Shown piece after piece: positions 48,450 to 59,381 of a DNA stretch of 64,000 nt. Position numbers and translations under genes: made by a program. This stretch comes from Cochliopodium minus (taxonomy: Eukaryota; Discosea; Himatismenida; Cochliopodiidae), in assembly GCA_024220525.1 (NCBI GenBank), contig JAMYWO010000172.1, positions 17,860 to 81,859 of the forward strand, read 5' to 3'. Under the pieces are notes generated by a model that worked only from the letters and a program-made list of their open reading frames with translations, was not told the DNA's origin and ran no database searches. Each line of letters begins with the position of its first letter. The first letter of the stretch is position 1.

Positions 48450-48648
48450 TTAATACAATTTTTTAAATATAATTTTTTATAAAAAAAAGACCTTCAAGAA
48501 TTAACATTGGGAAATATTTAACATCAAGTTATATAAATATTTTTATTTTTAATAGATATTTTTTTTAATTTTATATTTGTGGTATTTATGTTATGTCAAG
48601 TTTATGTTTTGTTGTAAAAGATCGAAATAAAAAATAAAAGTTTTAATT

Positions 48649-49481
48649 TTATTTGACAATCGTAGCATTATTAATAATTCCGCAAACCAAAACTTCTTCT
48701 TCATTCCATTCATCTGGTGAAACTACAAACTAAAAATTTTGTTTTTGAAAAATTTTTATTAACATTTGTTTTTATTTTTGTTACTTTTTGGTGAGGAGGT
48801 CCTATTTCTGCCTTTAAAATAATACCATCTTTCCCTGAATAAAATTTAGCAACTTCTATGTCTGATTTTTTTTATTTATTTTATTTTATTTATTTATTTA
48901 TTAATTTATTTAATTTAATTTATTTTTTTATTATTTATTGATTTTATTTTTTTATTATTTATTGATTTTATTTATTTATTATTTTTTTATTTATTTATTT
49001 ATTTATTATTTTTTTATTTATTTATTTATTTATTAATTGAAATTAAAAAGAGAGGTAATTTACTGTGAGTCCAAGAAGTGAAGGGAGAATTGAAATTGCC
49101 CTGAAAATTATCATTATGATTTTTGGAAGAGAGAAAGAGATCATCAATTTGATTAAAAGTATTTGTAACGAGAAAATCAATTTCATTTTGATTTGGAAGT
49201 TTTCCTGTTTTCTTTTCATCTTCCGAATAGAATTGATTCAAAAAATAATTGGGAATGACTTCTCCCTTTTTCCCTCTTTCTATCAAAAAATGGGTAATAG
49301 GGAGTCCCCTTATTTTTTTCAAATCATAAAGATCATAAAGAGAAATTAAATAATTAAAATTTATTTACCTAAACAGAACGATTTTATTGTTTTCCTTTGT
49401 TGATACAGAAAATTTTCTTTTCATTTTGGGATTTATAAAATTTATTTTGTTAATTTTATTGGAATTAATAATCTTTTTCAT
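48649..49481 (-). CDS. Small protein, unrecognised, possibly mitochondrial
   Basis: Four exons were read: 49481-49370, 49312 to about 49065, about 48870-48783 and 48731-48649. The start gives a basic Asn/Lys/Ile-rich leader ending KRKFSVSTKENN, which could be a mitochondrial presequence. Then come GLPITHFLIERGKKGEVIPN, YFLNQFYSEDEKKTGKLPNQ and FLVTNTFNQIDDLFLSS, followed by KFYSGKDGIILKAEIGPPHQ. The last exon is SPDEWNEEEVLVCGIINNAT. Phases agree where checked. No family could be named. The third intron is a long (TTTATTTA)n-like tract. Length is roughly 170 residues. The gene starts about 30 bp from the 3' end of the TatD gene. Confidence 0.5.
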
Positions 49482-49514
49482 TTTTTTTGATTTAATTTAA
49501 ATTTCAAAAAAGGT

Positions 49515-51985
49515 TTAAATAGAAAAAAAGGAATGGGTGTTGAGGCGAATTTGTTTGAAAATGAGGGAAAGAGGAATTTTTTTTATTTTGGAAATTTCAG
49601 AAGCAATGAGGGGGATGTGTTGAGGTGTGCATATTGTCCCTTTTTTCAATGGTGATGGTGCGCAATATGGTCCATCTTTTTCGAAAAAAAAAATTAACCA
49701 AAAGATAAGAAAGGTAAAATAAGATAAAAATGGAAAATAAAAACTTTGAAACACTAAAAATAAAATAAAATAAAAAATAAAAATAAAATAAAAAAAATAA
49801 AAGAAAGAATTAAATTTTAAAGATGAAACAAAAATTTAAAATTTAAAATTCTGGAAATAAAAGAGAAACAAAAAGATTACCAGTTTCCAGCAATATTCTT
49901 TCTTTTAAATTGTTTTATTTTAAAAATAAAGTTAAATAAATTAAAATAAAGTTAAAGTTTAATGAATGAAATAATAAAAAAAAAGAAAAAAATACCAAGA
50001 GGGACAAGACGAATAACGGAAGTCAAATGAGGAAGAAAAGTGATATTTCCTGTAAAACCAAAATACAAATTTTTAAACTTTTCCATCAACTCCTTTGCCT
50101 CCTCTTCTTTTCCTCCAAAACAATGCTTTTTTTTTTTTGAATAAAATTTTAAACAAAAAAACAAAAATAATAAAAAAAATGTATAATTAAATAAAAAAAT
50201 GTATAATTAAATAATAAAAAAAATGTATAATTAAATAATAAAAAAAAAGTAGGTAATAAATAAAAATTTTAAAATTTATCAAAATAAACAATATAAATTG
50301 TAATTAAAAATTAAATTTAAAAAAAAAGAGAAAAAAAAAGAAAAAAGAAGGAGGGAAAAGAGGGGAAAAGGGAAAAAAGGGAAAATGGAAAGGAGGTACG
50401 AGGTGAATGAAATGAAGAGGATCAAGATGAGAAGAAAGGAGAGAAAGAGTTTGTTTGGGAGCATTTCTTGAATGTACTATTATTGGTTTTTTCATTTCCC
50501 TTGCTATTTTCATTTGTTCTATCTTTTTTTTATTTTATTTTAAAAATAAAATTCATTTTAAATTAAAATTAAAATAATAAACGGAAAAAGGAAAAGAAGA
50601 GAAAGTTTACAAAGGCATGTGTTTGTTGTTCCTCTGTTGAAATCATTTTTAAAAAATCTATATTTTTTAATTTTTAATATTAAAACTTTTTTTCAATATT
50701 TTTTTTAATTTTAACATTAAATTATTCTTTAATTAAATAAAATAATAAAATAATAAAATATCATAATAGAAAATTATAAAAGATAATAGATAATATAAGG
50801 TTGTATAAGATAATATTAGGTAATATAAGGTTGTATAAGATAATATTAGATAATATAAGGTTGTATAAGATAATATTAGGTAGTATAAGATAATATAGGG
50901 TTATATAATATAATAAGGATATATTAGATAATAAAAGGTGAAAATAAAAAAATAGAATAAAAAAAGGTTATGGAATAAAATTATAATACCCAGTCCACAT
51001 TCTCCCACTGCTACTGCTTTTTTGTTCTTTAATAAAAAACAATAAAAATTGACTAATAAATATGGATATTAAAAATAAAATAAATTTGATAAATTTGATA
51101 AATTTGATAAATTTGATAAATTTGATAAATTTGATAAATTTGATAAATAAAATAAATAAAATAAATAAAATAAATAAAATAAAAATAACAAAAATAATGT
51201 AAAAAAGGAAAAATAGGGTACGAGGAGACACTCTATTATTTTTTTATGAAGATTTTCATTGTAGTACTTTGCGTTGTGTGGATGAATTCCAAATGCTCCA
51301 TATACTTTTCATTTTTATAAAAACTACTTAATTTATTTTATATTTTATAACTTAATTTTTTTTTTTTTATTTTATTTCTTAATTTATTTATTTATTTAAT
51401 TTATTTTAATTTTATCATTTTAATGTTTTTATTAATTATTTAAATTTTTTTTTTTTTTTGATACCATCATCATTTTGTAAAAGCTCTTCATGCATGCCAA
51501 ATGATGAAAAAGAAGCAGGATCACAAAAAATACTAATACATCCCTCTACAAATTAATTAAAATTAGGAAACACTTTAAAATAAAGATAAAAAAGGAATAC
51601 CGTAGGAAGGAGGAAATTTTTTTTTTAAACTTTCAAAATTGGTCTTTTGTTTTTCTAATATGTACTCTAAATGGACATGTGTATCAATGTATTTGAATTC
51701 TCCTTTAACATCAGAGTTTTTTTCTGGAAAATTTGTAATTTCTGTTTTTTCAATTTGATTGGTATTATTTTTTTTGTTATTTTCAATGTTATTGTTATTG
51801 TTGTTCAAATTAGAATCTTTGGGAACATTTTCATTATTTTGTCTTAATTTTATTGTTATTTTTTTATTATTCTTATTTATGATGATTGGGTTTTCTTTTT
51901 TTGGTGGATTATGATCAATTTGGTTATCGTTTTTGTTTAATCTTTTATTTCTTATTTTTATTTTGGGTTTATTATTCAAATCCAT
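49515..51985 (-). CDS. TatD-family metal-dependent hydrolase (DNase-like)
   Basis: The gene is broken into about nine small exons but reads as a complete TatD domain. In order: YIDTHVHLEYI (metal ligands HxH); YGAFGIHPHNAKYY; VAVGECGLD joined to FLKMISTEEQQTHAF (Glu ligand); MKIAREMKKPIIVHSRNAPK (His ligand); KHCFGGKEEEAKELMEKF then YFGFTGNITFL (His ligand); and RILLET joined to DGPYCAPSP (Asp ligand). The junctions GLD-F and ET-D restore the family motifs exactly and confirm the splicing. All expected metal-binding residues are present, so it is probably active. TatD enzymes are Mg-dependent nucleases acting on DNA ends. An N-terminal extension of about 110 residues is Asn/Lys-rich (50-residue low-complexity) and unlike typical members. 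Introns hold long tandem repeats. Confidence 0.85.
50791..50890. repeat. 30-nt tandem repeat in a TatD-gene intron
   Basis: Three almost identical copies of a 30-nt A/T/G unit (starting TAATATAAGGTTGTATAAGA) are followed by a degraded copy. They lie inside the intron between the GECGL and DFLKM exons. Confidence 0.85.
51082..51182. repeat. Nine-nucleotide tandem repeat, two unit types
   Basis: About seven copies of AAATTTGAT change abruptly into about four copies of AAATAAAAT, a unit of the same length. Both are inside an intron of the TatD-family gene. Confidence 0.8.
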
Positions 51986-52101
51986 TTTTTTTCATATATT
52001 TCAGCAAATTTTAAAAAGAAAATAAACGTTAAAATACCAAAATGAAATGAAAGAATTCGAGACTTTTTCTCAATTTTTAAGTTTAATAATAAAAAAAATT
52101 G

Positions 52102-55100
52102 ATGATGGGAAATACTACCAGTCTAAAAATAGATTACAAAGAAAAAGAATTTAATGAAAGAGTGGAAGAAAAAGAATTACTAAAAAAGATTTTGAGAGAC
52201 AATGTTGATTTAAAGTTGATGATTGAGAATCAAAATAAAATGTTCTTAAACTTAAATCTCAATTTAATGAATGTAAAGAAAGAAGTGACAGATGAAAAAC
52301 ACAATTTTAAAATCAAAACAAAAAAAAAATTGTTGGAGATAAAAGATGAAATTGAAGTTTATACTCAAAAATTTGAACAACTTTATATCATACTCAAAGG
52401 TTAAAAAACTTATTAATAATATTAAATATTTTAAAAATGTAAAAAGAATCAAATAATAGAATTCAAAGGATAGAAAGTTGTTTAAATGAAATCTATCTTG
52501 AAGTTTTAGAATCAAAAAATTCAATCCCCAAAAAAATAGAATCCTCAAGTGAAGCATCTTTATCTCTTTTGGAAAGAAAAGGGGAAGAAGAATCAATAAA
52601 AAAAGAGAAAAACAGAAATTTGTTACTTCAATACGAAAAAGAAAATTTTATTTTTGAAGAAGTGAAAGAAGATTCTTTTTCTTCCATAATATTTGAGTCA
52701 ATAGAAATAATAGAAGAAGAACATTACTTTTTAAAGAACTTTTCTTCTGTAAAGAACAAATGGATAAAATCTGAAAAAGTAATCTTTTCTTCCAATAATC
52801 CTGAACTATCCTCATTAACTCACAAATTGTGGAGAAAATCAATCTTTTCTTTTTCTCAAGAAAAGAATAAGGTAATAAAAGAAGAAAAAACAGGAAATAG
52901 AATGGACGAAATGATTAAGAATCCTCACAAATACGAAATTACAGAAAGATTTTTGGTTTTCAAGTATTTCTTACCTCATCTCAGCACTTCTGAGTTTGGA
53001 GAAAACAAAGTATGGATTGAAGAATCTTTTCACCAAAACTCTTATCTTTTTTCATCTCCAATCTACTCTGTTTTGATCAGTCCCTTTTCCCTCAACATAA
53101 ATAAATTCAGCCCTGTCTCCCTTAATCCTTCCTCTCTTTTATCTCCCAATCTTTCTAGATCCTCCAATAAAATATTTGAGAACAATTTAGAGAAAAAAGA
53201 AATTGAAAATCATAAAAAGATCAGGAAAGCTCTTCCTACATTTAAACCTGAAGAAAAAAATAAGATGCATTTTAAAAATAAAAATAATGAAAAGAAAAAC
53301 AAAGAAAAAACAAAGTTATCACCCATTTTATTTTATTTGATGAAGAGAGGAATTGTTGATGAAAAAGGGGAATGGAGAAAAGAAAAGAAAGAGGAGAAAA
53401 AAAAGAATATAGATTGGAAAAAAGTGTTTGAGGGAGAAGGTTGGAAAAGTAAAGAAAAAAGTATTTTCATTTCAAAAATATTATTAGAAAAAAAAATGGA
53501 AGAAATTGTTCAACAATTTTTCAAAAAAGAAATAAAAAAAAGAGATATAGAAGAAGAACACCGAGGAGGGAATGGTAGTGGAGAATCAAAAATGAAAATG
53601 ATCTCAAGATTTCTTTTCCCTGATTCTTTATACGAAGAAAATGAAAATATATTGATTTTGTTACGTCTACAATTTTCCAAAAACAAACTAAACAACCCAA
53701 CCTCTATTCAAGAAGGTAACTATCATAACAACCAAGATAAAAATAAGAATAATGATAATAATATTAATATTAAGAATGATAATAATAATAATATTAATGA
53801 TAAGAAAGATAATAATATTAATAATGATAAGAAAGATAATAATANNNNNNNNNNNNNNNNNNNNNNNNNNNNNNNNNNNNNNNNNNNNNNNNNNNNNNNN
53901 NNNNNNNNNNNNNNNNNNNNNNNNNNNNNNNNNNNNNNNNNNNNTAATATTAATAATGATGACAAAAATAATATTATTGATAAAGGTAATAATAACAATA
54001 TTAATGATGACAACAATAATAACGATAAAATTAAAGTTAATAATAATAACATTAGAAAAGAGAAGAAGAAAGAGGGGGGAGGAAAAATGATGATTTTGGA
54101 AAGGGTGTGCTTATGTTGTTTGTTGGGACACATTCCTTCTATTTATTTTTTGTCAGTGTTGCTAGTAAATGAGGGAAATATTTTCATTTCTTTTCAACAT
54201 TCTTTCCTTCCCCTCCCCTCCTTCCTCCTTTCTCTCCTTTCCTCCGCCTCCGCCTCTCCCTCTCCTCGCTTCAACTATTCTTCCTCTTCCCACATCCCAT
54301 CACCCACTTCTACAACACCTCGTCATTCTTTACTTTTTTCTACTTTACCTTTATCTTCTTCTTCTTCTTCTTCTTCTACTTTACCTTCTTCTACTTTACC
54401 TTTATCTTCTTCTTCTATTTTACCTTTATCTTCTTCTTCTATACCTTCTTCTTCATCATTATCTTCATCTTCTATTTTATCTTCATCATTACCTTCTTCT
54501 ACATTTTTACCATCTTCAAAGTCATTTCCTCCTTCCACACCAAAATCAACTTCATCATCTTCTTTTATTTTTTTTGATGATCTTTACTTTGAAGTAAATC
54601 TTCCTCCTTATAATGTTCACACCATTTATATTTGATTTTGTTATATTTTATTATTTTTTAAATTATTTTTGATTTTTATATCAATTGAATATTCATTTTA
54701 AATTGATTTAAATAATTTGATTATTTTAATAGTTTTTATCAACTTTTTTTTGAATTCATTTTAGTTGGGAGTGGTGGGGAACAAGATGCAAAGAAACGAG
54801 GAAGCGAAATTGTTGTTAAAAAAAGTGAAAATAAAGAATAGTGAATTGTTGGAATATCATAAAGCAATATCGAAAGGAAGAGAGGGGGTGGCCACTTTAA
54901 AAAAATTGGCACCAAAATTCACACACTCTTTTTTTTATCTCAATTATTATGAAAAAGATTATTGTGATTATAAACAAAAAGATCTTTACTTCCTTTCCCA
55001 AAAAGCCTATCTCCTCTATTCTTCTTCTTTTCTTCTTCATGACAAGCAAAAGTATGTGAATCTTTTGGTTGAATATTCGAATAAAGGTTCTTTCAATGCT

Positions 55101-55307
55101 AAAATCCTTTTGCAAAATATTTCTTCTCAATTGAATGCTCCTCTATCTTCCCTATTTGATGATTCTTCATCTCTATCAAAAGACTTGATTTCCAATGATG
55201 TTAAAATAGAGATTTGCAAAGGTGAAGAATTCAATAATTTGATCCAATACACTTTAAAAATTTGTAAATTTTTAAAATTTGAACATTCTCAAATCAAATT
55301 TAAATAA
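52102..55307 (+). CDS. Large low-complexity protein, unrecognised, possibly N-myristoylated
   Basis: Exon 1 (52102 to about 52399) is charged and coiled-coil-like. Its start has two ATG codons; the second gives MGNTTSLK, which fits the N-myristoylation consensus (Gly2, Ser6). A GTTAAA donor and AAAAAG acceptor join it to exon 2 (52448-54591), in phase: KESNNRIQRIE. Exon 2 holds FEEVKEDSFSSIIFESIEII, RFLVFKYFLPHLSTSEFGEN, then KLSPILFYLMKRGIVDEKGE. An Asn/Asp/Lys tract broken by an assembly gap (53845-53944) follows, then a long Ser/Pro run. A donor at LYFE links to a last exon (from 54765) with helical repeats (EAKLLLKKVKIKNSELLEYH, SQKAYLLYSSSFLLHDKQK). No family was recognised. The length is unknown because of the gap. 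Confidence 0.55.
53845..53944. other. Assembly gap of exactly 100 N
   Basis: One hundred N are placed inside an (AAT/GAT/AAG)n tract that codes for Asn, Asp and Lys. Exactly 100 is the conventional size for a gap of unknown length, so the true repeat may be much longer and the frame across it is not assured. Confidence 0.95.
54345..54530 (+). repeat. Poly-Ser (TCT/TCA)n coding tract
   Basis: Repeated SSSS-LP units are encoded mainly by TCT. They lie within the low-complexity protein that starts at 52102, in frame with it. Confidence 0.8.
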
Positions 55308-55503
55308 ACAAGTAATAAATATCACTGATTTTTTTTTCAAAATTATTCAACAGAAAATAAAGGATGAATCTATAGAGCAAATTTATGGAAAAATATGTGT
55401 TTTCATTTTCATTTTCTATAAAATAATAATAAAAAAAAAAATTTAATTTAATTATTTTCTTTATTTTCTTGAAAACTTGTTTCATTAAAATCATCATTTC
55501 ATT

Positions 55504-58500
55504 ATGGAATTCAATGTAAATAAATAGAAAACAAAAATATATTTATATTATTCTATTATTTTCATTTATTTAATGTAAGAAAGGAACACTCAACAAAGAA
55601 GATGATCATATTTCGATTGAGATTGAAAAAAAAAAAATTCCTGTAAATAATTTCATCCAATCAACCAATATAGATACAAACAACCCTCCCATAATTGAAT
55701 TACCAAAGAATTATTCAAAAGATAACAATTATAATGGTGGAATACAACAAATAAAAAATAAGGAAAGCGAATCAAATTCACTTTTAGAATCAGATGATTC
55801 TAATAAATTGATAGATGAAGAAAAAAAAGTATTGAGAAGATTGAATAGGGTGGAAGAAATAAACAAGATCTTAACAAAAATTGAAAATAATTATGATTTG
55901 GTTAAAAAAAAAGAAAATGAAAACAATTTGTGGGTGAAATTAAGAAACAAGATAGTGGAAATCTATAAAGAACAGAAAGAAACGGAGGAGATTAAGATTT
56001 TTGAGTTTTTAAACTATGTTTTCTTACTTATTGGATACAAATTCATCTCTGATGTAAAAGAAATGAGTCATATCGGTTTCTCTGCAAACAGTTTAAAGTA
56101 CTATGGCTTTGAGGTGTTTACAAAGAATAAATTTAAGAAACACAGATCTCTTCTTGATGAATTTTTCAGAATAGATAAAAGAAAAGATCAACTCAAAATC
56201 TTTTTTTTTGATCTTTCCAAACAAACACCCCCTCCCCCCCTCTCCCATCTTAAAAACGATCTCTATTTAAATAGAGAAGAGGATTCCGAAACAGAATGTG
56301 ATGATATTGATCCCACCAACTCCTCATCATTAACAAAAGAAAAGAATCAACAAGAAAATGTAAAAAGAATTAAATTGCTTGATGATTTTCCAAATATATC
56401 ACCTCATAATTTCTATAAAAACAATAATACCTTTCATACCCATAATACCAATCTCAATACTCTCAATAATACTACTAATACAGAAGATATGACACAATGT
56501 TACAGTATCCATGCAAATCATCTTCATCTCTTTTTGGATAAACTCTATTTGGGAATTTCGGAGAATAAATATTTCAGAGAATTTTTGAATTTATACAAAA
56601 CAGATCCACAACTAGAAAACAACATCTTGTTTCTTGCAACAGAAGACAAATTCATTCTCAATTTTGATAAAAACTACGTAATTCAAAATTTTACAAATGT
56701 GAAAGATAAAAACAGATTCATTTCCAACATGCAAAAAAGTTTGAGTCACTATGGTTTTTCGAGTATGGATAACTCTAGGTTGTGTGTTGTAAATAAAGAT
56801 AATCTTTTAATTGATTCCAAAAAAAAGAATCTCCGTTTAAATTGGCATTTTTCCCTCACCTCTTCTCTTTACAAATCTTTCCTCCCCCTTCTCTTTTCTC
56901 TTCCCTTTCAATTTAACAATAACCAACTCCATAATAATAACATTAATAACATTAATAATAATAATGACATTAATAACATTAATAACATTAATAACATTAA
57001 TAATATTAATAACATTAATAATATTAATAACATTTATAATATTAATAACATTAATAAAAATAATAAAAATAACAATAATAATAATAATAATGACATTAAT
57101 AACATTAATAAAAATAATAATAATGACATTAATAATATTAATAAAAATAACATTAATAATAATAATAATGATAAAAAAAACAAAAATAACATTAGTAATA
57201 TTATTAATAAGATTAACAATATTAACAACAACAATAACCTCATTAACATTAATGATAATACTAAAAACAACAATAATAGTAATAATAATAATAATAATGA
57301 TATTAACAATAAAAACAAAAAAAATAATAACAATAATAATAATAATAATAATAACAATAATAATAATAATAATAATAACAATAATAATAATAATAACAAT
57401 ATTAATAATAATAATAATAACAATAATAATAACAATAATAATAACAATATTAATAATAATAATAATAATAATTTTAATAATAATAATAATAATAACATTT
57501 TAAAACAAAAGAATGATACTGGACTCTTAATCAATTTTATAAATAAAAATATTTCTACAAGTGCCAACAATTCAATCAACAACCAAACAAACAATCAAGA
57601 AAAAAGAGAAAAGAAAAACCAATCTCCCAAAAAAACAATATTTCTTAAAAGTCCTTTCTCGTCTTACCCTTTTGATTCCAATTCCTCCCCTAAATTAAAA
57701 AATCATCCTATTACCTCTTCTAATAACACTTCTAATCTAAATCAGTCTTCTAATGTTAATAATACTTCTATTATAAATAACTCTTCTAATTCTTATAATG
57801 TAAATAACCCTTCTAATGTTAGTAATCCTTCTATTATAAATAACTCATCTAATGTTAATAATACTTCTATTATAAATAACACTTCTAATGTTAGTAATAC
57901 TTCTTTTATAAATAACCCTTCTAATGTTAGTAATCCTTCTATTATAAATAACACTTCTAATGTTAATAATAGTTCTAATCATGATTCCTTTTATCCTACT
58001 CTAAATTCAACTGATAATTCCATCACTTCTACTCATGATCCTAAGAAAGTAAATGAAATTAATGTTGGTGCTAATGTAGATACAAACATTTCCAGTCTGA
58101 AATCAAATACAAATTTGAATGCTGATACAAATTCTCTTTTACCCAATAACAACATTAATAACAATAACAAAATTAAAAACATTAACAACGTTAATAACAT
58201 TGATAACGTTAACAACATTAATAACGTTAACAACAATAATAACATTGATAATATGAATAACAACATTGCAATTGGAAAAAGCAATAAAGTAAACACAGAG
58301 AGGTACAAACTAATTAGTCAGACACTTTTATTCAGTTTGGTACTGGATCCATTATTGGGCTGCTTAATTATGGTTGTATTGAAGAAAGATTATGATGCAT
58401 TTCATTTTGAAGTGATAGATAACAGTATTGTTGTGAAAAGAAAAGAGTTTTTTAGACCTTTGAATCTTTCTTCTTCTTTTTCTTTTTCTCCTGTTTCCTC

Positions 58501-59185
58501 TCTATTTAATGAAAAGTTTCCCCTCCCCTTTTGTGTTTCTCCTGTTCCCCTCAATGTTCTTTCCCTTGATTTTTTCCTTCTCATTTACTTTCAACTCTCT
58601 TCTTCCTCCTCTCCTTCTTCCAACACCCTCATACGTCCTCTTTCTATTAACCCCTCCTTTTCTCTTTCTTCTTCTTCCGATCCTCCCCAAAACACAAATA
58701 ACTCTTCTCTTGACATTCAAAATTCTTCCAATTCACTGAATAATCTTTACAAAACATTCAATCAAAACTCTCCGAATGAGTTTGGAAATTCACAAAATGA
58801 TTCTCAAACTCAGAATTCACATTCCTACTTACCTCCCAACCATTCACTAAATCAACCCAATAATCAAATACTCAATCAACAAATACAACCCAGTCAATCA
58901 TTTATAACAATAACTTCCCAATCAAAACAAGTAATAGGAAATTATCCTGATCAAACACAAATTCAACTTCTTTCCTTTCCTCCACAAATTTATTCAACAC
59001 AATCTAATTTTTCGATCAATTCTCAAATTCGACAAACAAACAAAAATATAAGGGATGATCTTTCTGAAAATGCATCTGAATATGACGAAAATAGAAATAA
59101 GGAAAGTGAAGTTTATAAAGAGGAAAATAAAGAAAAAGAAATGATCGATTTAAAAATCAAAAATAAGAGAAAGTCGCCCTATTAA
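55504..59185 (+). CDS. Asn-rich protein, unrecognised
   Basis: The long exon 55580-59185 (about 1,200 codons) has an acceptor at AATGTAAG. A 12-nt first exon (55504-55515, MEFN, followed by a GTAAAT donor) splices to it in phase 0. The ordered N-terminal part includes LWVKLRNKIVEIYKEQKE, FLNYVFLLIGYKFISDVKEM and SANSLKYYGFEVFTKNKFKK. A second ordered part has HANHLHLFLDKLYLGISE and FISNMQKSLSHYGFSSMD. A poly-Asn region of roughly 190 codons follows, then a second Asn/Ser/Thr-repeat block, then a short ordered stretch (LLFSLVLDPLLGCLIMVVLK, FHFEVIDNSIVVKRKEFFRP) and a Ser/Gln/Asn-rich tail. It ends in basic KIKNKRKSPY. No family was recognised. Asn-rich insertions of this size are typical of dictyostelid-like proteomes. 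Confidence 0.6.
56928..57500 (+). repeat. (AAT/AAC)n poly-Asn coding repeat
   Basis: A long trinucleotide tract is broken mainly by ATT (Ile) and AAA (Lys) codons. It stays open in the coding frame and encodes mainly Asn. The other two plus frames are Ile- and Met/Leu-type repeats and are not genes. Confidence 0.9.
57736..57980 (+). repeat. Degenerate tandem repeat (NTSNVSNPSIINN-type)
   Basis: In-frame near-repeats of about 36-39 nt (ACTTCTAATGTTAATAATAC and variants) encode Asn/Ser/Thr/Ile units in the same Asn-rich protein. Confidence 0.7.
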
Positions 59186-59380
59186 ATTATCTTTTGTATA
59201 TTCTATCAAAATTATCCAAAAAAAAGTTTTTTTTTGCTTAAATGAAGATCAATATTCCTCAGATAAAAGTTAATGATTTCTTTTTAATTGGTTTTTTGTT
59301 TAATTTTTTTTTGATCTAAAACACCCACAAAGTGGGATATCTTTATTTAAAATATTAAACATAATCAAACAAAAAGTAAA

Positions 59381-59381
59381 N
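59381..59381. other. Single ambiguous base (N)
   Basis: This lone N in otherwise called sequence disrupts the 5' part of the RGS gene. It may mark a local assembly join. Confidence 0.9.

Noticed and set aside
48330-48460. A U6 snRNA- or SRP RNA-like GC hairpin (CTGTCGCCTGGGGCAG, GGTCACCTGACC).
   Set aside because: The U6 ACAGAGA box and the SRP helix 8 loop motifs are absent nearby, and the patches can be explained as small coding exons.
48870-49035. (TTTATTTA)n tract as a regulatory or telomere-like repeat.
   Set aside because: It lies in an intron of the 48649-49481 gene and is simple A/T slippage sequence like many others in the window.
53723-54133. Leu-rich minus-strand frame across the N gap, and similar frames at 57034-57594.
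   Set aside because: These are antisense readings of Asn codon repeats (ATT gives Leu/Ile on the other frames) and have no coding features.
52102-59185. A single gene covering both low-complexity proteins.
   Set aside because: The first frame ends at 55307, and the donor candidates before it (55221, 55264) are weak or out of phase with the acceptor at 55579. A 12-nt ATG exon at 55504 gives a clean separate start.
59242-59320. ATG at 59242 (MKINIPQIK) as first exon of the RGS gene.
   Set aside because: The possible donor is phase 0, while the plausible acceptors upstream of 59381 need another phase; the ambiguous base prevents a decision.
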